A stretch of DNA of 64,000 nucleotides from NCBI GenBank assembly GCA_032622095.1, contig CP136063.1, positions 31,996,987 through 32,060,986 on the forward strand. The letters run 5' to 3'. This document shows, piece after piece, positions 60,301 to 64,000 of this stretch; the stretch's first letter is position 1; every line of letters begins with the position of its first letter. The translations under genes and the position numbers were made by a program. Below the pieces are notes generated by a model. That model did not search any database. It was not told where the DNA came from and worked only from the letters and a program-made list of their open reading frames with translations. This stretch comes from Siphonodentalium dalli (taxonomy: Eukaryota > Mollusca > Scaphopoda > Gadilida > Siphonodentaliidae).

Positions 60301-63300
60301 AATCTCCAATACTAGTAGTAAAATAATGACAATGAATGCGGCTTCCAGCCATGTGGTTATTTATAATGAATTTCCATACTAGTTGTAAAATAATGACTAT
60401 GTATGCGGCTTCCAGCCATGTGGTTATTTATAATGAATCTCCCATACTAGTAGTAAAATAATGACAATGTATGTGGCTTCCAGTCATGTGGTTATTTATA
60501 ATGAATCTCCCATACTAGTAGTAAAATAATGACAATGTATGTGGCTTCCAGTCATGTGGTTATTTATAATGAATCTCCCATTATAGTAGTAAAATAATGA
60601 CAATGTATGCGGCTTCCAGCCATGTGATTATTTATAATGAATCTCCCATACTCGTAAAATAATGACAATGTACGCGGCTTCCAGCCATGTGGTTATTTAT
60701 AATGAATCTCCCATACTAGTAGAAAATAATGACAATGTATGCGGCTTCCAGCCATGTGGTTATTTATAATGAATCTCCCATACTAGTTGTAAAATAATGA
60801 CAATGTATGCGGCTTCCAGTCATGTGGATATTTATAATGAATATCCCATACTAGTAGTAAAATAATGACAATATATGCGGCTTCCAGCCATGTGATTATT
60901 TATAATGAATCTACCATACTAGTAGTAAAATAATGACAATGTACGCGGCTTCCAGCCATGTGGTTATTTATAATGAATATCCCATACTAGTAGAAAATAA
61001 TGACAATGTATGCGGCTTCCAGCTATGTGGTTATTTATAATGAATCTCCCATACTAGAAGTAAAATAATGACTATGTATGCGGCTTCCAGCCATGTGGTT
61101 ATTTATAATGAATCTCCCATACTAGTAGTAAAATAATGACAATGTATGCGGCTTCCAGTCGTGTGGTTATTTATTATGAATCTCCCATACTATTAGTAAA
61201 ATAATGACAACGTATGTGGCTTCCAGTCATGTGGTTATTTATAATGAATCTCCCATACTAGTAGTAAAATAATGACAATGTATGCGGCTTCCAGTCATGT
61301 GGTTATTTATTATGAATCTCCCATACTAGTAGTAAAATAATGACAATGTAAGCGGCTTCCAGCCATGTGGTTATTTATAATGAATCTCCCATACTATTAG
61401 TAAAATAATGACAACGTATGTGGCTTCCAGTCATGTGGTTAGTTATAATGAATCTCCCATACTAGTAGTAAAATAATGACAATGTATGCGGCTTCCAGTC
61501 ATGTTGTTATTTATAATGAATCTCCCATACTACATGTAAAATAATGACAATGTAAGCGGCTTCCAGCCATGTGGTTATTTATAATGAATCTCCCATACTA
61601 GTAGTAAAATAATGACAACGTATGTGGCTTCCAGTCATGTGGTTATTTATAATGAATCTCCCATACTAGAAGTAAAATAATGACTATGTATGCGGCTTCC
61701 AGCCATGTGGTTATTTATAATGAATCTCCCATACTATTAGTAAAATAATGACAACGTATGTGGCTTCCAGTCATGTGGTTATTTATAATGAATCTCCCAT
61801 ACTATTAGTAAAATAATGACAACGTATGTGGCTTCCAGTCATGTGGTTATTTATAATGAATCTCCCATACTAGTAGTAAAATAATGACAATGTATGCGGC
61901 TTCCAGTCATGTTGTTATTTATAATGAATCTCCCATACTAGTAGTAAAATAATGACAATGTAAGCGGCTTCCAGTCATGTTGTTATTTATTATGAATCTC
62001 CCTTACTAGTAGTAAAATAATGACAATGTATGCGGCTTCCAGTCATGTGGTTATTTATTATGAATCTCCCTTACTAGTAGTAAAATAATGACAATGTAAG
62101 CGGCTTCCAGCCATGTGGTTATTTATAATGAATCTCCCATACTATTAGTAAAATAATGACAACGTATGTGGCTTCCAGTCATGTGGTTATTTATAATGAA
62201 TCTCCCATACTATTAGTAAAATAATGACAACGTATGTGGCTTCCAGTCATGTGGTTATTTATAATGAATCTCCCATACTAGTAGTAAAATAATGACAATG
62301 TATGCGGCTTCCAGTCATGTTGTTATTTATAATGAATCTCCCATACTAGTAGTAAAATAATGACAATGTATGTGGCTTCCAGTCATGTGGTTATTTATAA
62401 TGAATCTCCCATACTAGTAGTAAAATAATGACAATGTATGTGGCTTCCAGTCATGTGGTTATTTATAATGTACCTCCCATACTAGTAGTAAAATAATGAC
62501 AATGTATGTGGCTTCCAGTCATGTGGTTATTTATAATGAATCTCCCATACTAGTAGTAAAATAATGACAATGTATGCGGCTTCCAGCCAAGTGGTTATTT
62601 ATAATGTACCTCCCATACTAGTAGTAAAATAATGACAATGTATGTGGCTTCCAGTCATGTGGTTATTTATAATGAATCTCCCATACTAGTAGTAAAATAA
62701 TGACAATGTATGCGGCTTCCAGACATGTGGTTATTTATTATGAATCTCCCTTAATAGTAGTAAAATAATGACAATGTAAGCGGCTTCCAGCCATGTGGTT
62801 ATTTATAATGAATCTCCCATACTATTAGTAAAATAATGACAACGTATGTGGCTTCCAGTCATGTGGTTATTTATAATGAATCTCCCATACTAGTAGTAAA
62901 ATAATGACAATGTATGCGGCTTCCAGTCATGTTGTTATTTATAATGAATCTCCCATACTAGTAGTAAAATAATGACAATGTATGCGGCTTCCAGTCATGT
63001 GGTTATTTATTATGAATCTCCCTTACTAGTAGTAAAATAATGACAATGTAAGCGGCTTCCAGCCATGTGGTTATTTATAATGAATCTCCCATACTAGTAG
63101 TAAAATAATGACAATGTATGCGGCTTCCAGCCATGTGGTTATTTATAATGAATCTCCCATACTAGTAGTAAAATAATGACAATGTATGCGGCTTCCAGCC
63201 ATGGTTATTTATAATGAATCTCCCATACTATTAGTAAAATAATGACAATGTATGTGGCTTCCAGTCATGTGGTTATTTATAATGAATCTCCCATACTAGT

Positions 63301-64000
63301 AGTAAAATAATGACAATGTATGCGGCTTCCAGTCATGTTGTTATTTATAATGAATCTCCCATACTAGTAGTAAAATAATGACAATGTAAGCGGCTTCCAG
63401 TCATGTTGTTATTTATTATGAATCTCCCTTACTAGTAGTAAAATAATGACAATGTATGCGGCTTCCAGTCATGTGGTTATTTATTATGAATCTCCCTTAC
63501 TAGTAGTAAAATAATGACAATGTAAGCGGCTTCCAGCCATGTGGTTATTTATAATGAATCTCCCATACTATTAGTAAAATAATGACAACGTATGTGGCTT
63601 CCAGTCATGTGGTTATTTTGTAATGAATCTCCCATACTATTAGTAAAATAATGACAACGTATGTGGCTTCCAGTCATGTGGTTATTTATAATGAATCTCC
63701 CATACTAGTAGTAAAATAATGACAATGTATGCGGCTTCCAGTCATGTTGTTATTTATAATGAATCTCCCATACTAGTAGTAAAATAATGACAATGTATGT
63801 GACTTCCAGTCATGTGGTTATTTATAATGAATCTCCCATACTAGTAGTAAAATAATGACAATGTATGTGGCTTCCAGTCATGTGGTTATTTATAATGTAC
63901 CTCCCATACTAGTAGTAAAATAATGACAATGTATGTGGCTTCCAGTCATGTGGTTATTTATAATGAATCTCCCATACTAGTAGTAAAATAATGACAATGT

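Larger units (their letters stand above)
40262..64000. repeat. 68-bp tandem satellite, about 350 copies, continuing past the window
   Basis: The unit runs from 'gaatctcccatactagtagt' through 'aaaataatgacaatgtatgc' and 'ggcttccagccatgtggtta' to 'tttataat'. Common variants are c/t after 'atg', c/t after 'ccag', aagtgg for atgtgg, 'actagcag' for 'actagtag', and a 3-base-shorter form with 'ccatggtt'. It is AT-rich with stops in every frame, no spacers and no interrupting element over 23.7 kb. The outermost units at the left edge are the most irregular, as is usual at array edges. Function unknown; pericentromeric or heterochromatic location is possible but not shown. Confidence 0.98.

Noticed and set aside
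40262-64000. CRISPR array
   Set aside because: The 68-bp units are directly adjacent with no variable spacers, the context is eukaryotic, and no cas genes are present.

Overview
This is a non-coding-rich animal genome window dominated by repeats. The eukaryotic signs are multi-finger C2H2 proteins, a Ty3/gypsy-type LTR retrotransposon, fragments of an L2/CR1-type non-LTR retrotransposon, TTAA-flanked MITEs and a long satellite. A repeat near 19.2 kb, carrying tandem 'acggacgg' followed by a GC-rich hairpin-like end, resembles repeats I associate with molluscs. I lean towards a mollusc or other lophotrochozoan, but only as an inference.

Layout. 0-2.8 kb: scrambled non-LTR reverse transcriptase (RT) pieces, a cluster of 'cttaagcgtaa' motifs and a MITE. 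2.8-15.5 kb: an inverted copy of a C2H2 zinc-finger gene (ZNF-A, minus strand). Its decayed 3' tail was split first by a non-LTR 3'-end fragment and then, inside that fragment, by a 10.1-kb LTR retrotransposon (3384-13503) with 4-bp ATTA target duplications. 15.6-21.6 kb: a segment bounded by a perfect 33-bp inverted repeat, with a smaller TIR element inside it. 21.7-24.4 kb: several MITE copies, two of them forming a palindrome. 24.4-28.4 kb: the second, mirror-image copy of the zinc-finger gene (ZNF-B, plus strand), with its own 1.8-kb insertion flanked by identical 461-bp repeats. 28.4-32.45 kb: a 4,027-bp foldback element with 6-bp target duplications. Its arms carry decayed zinc-finger sequence, and the mirror copy at 2822-2827 preserves its empty site. 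32.5-36.1 kb: MITEs and a fuller, decayed copy of the non-LTR RT. 36.3-38.7 kb: a third, unrelated C2H2 gene (ZNF-C, minus strand) whose 3' array has collapsed into about 57-bp minisatellites. 38.7-39.2 kb: a 41-bp minisatellite. 40.26 kb to the window end: an uninterrupted satellite of a 68-bp unit, about 350 copies, with nested larger duplications of 1,153, 1,561 and 5,225 bp.

Possible host genes are the three zinc-finger ORFs. All look like single long coding exons, and two are near-identical inverted duplicates that differ by one finger. The LTR element has near-identical LTRs and so is young, but this copy is broken by an in-frame stop in RT and a deletion across the integrase core. The main biological interest is the repeated link between C2H2 arrays and mobile or tandem DNA: finger-gene ends inside a foldback transposon, finger arrays decaying into minisatellites, and insertion events that can be dated against a mirror copy in the same window.
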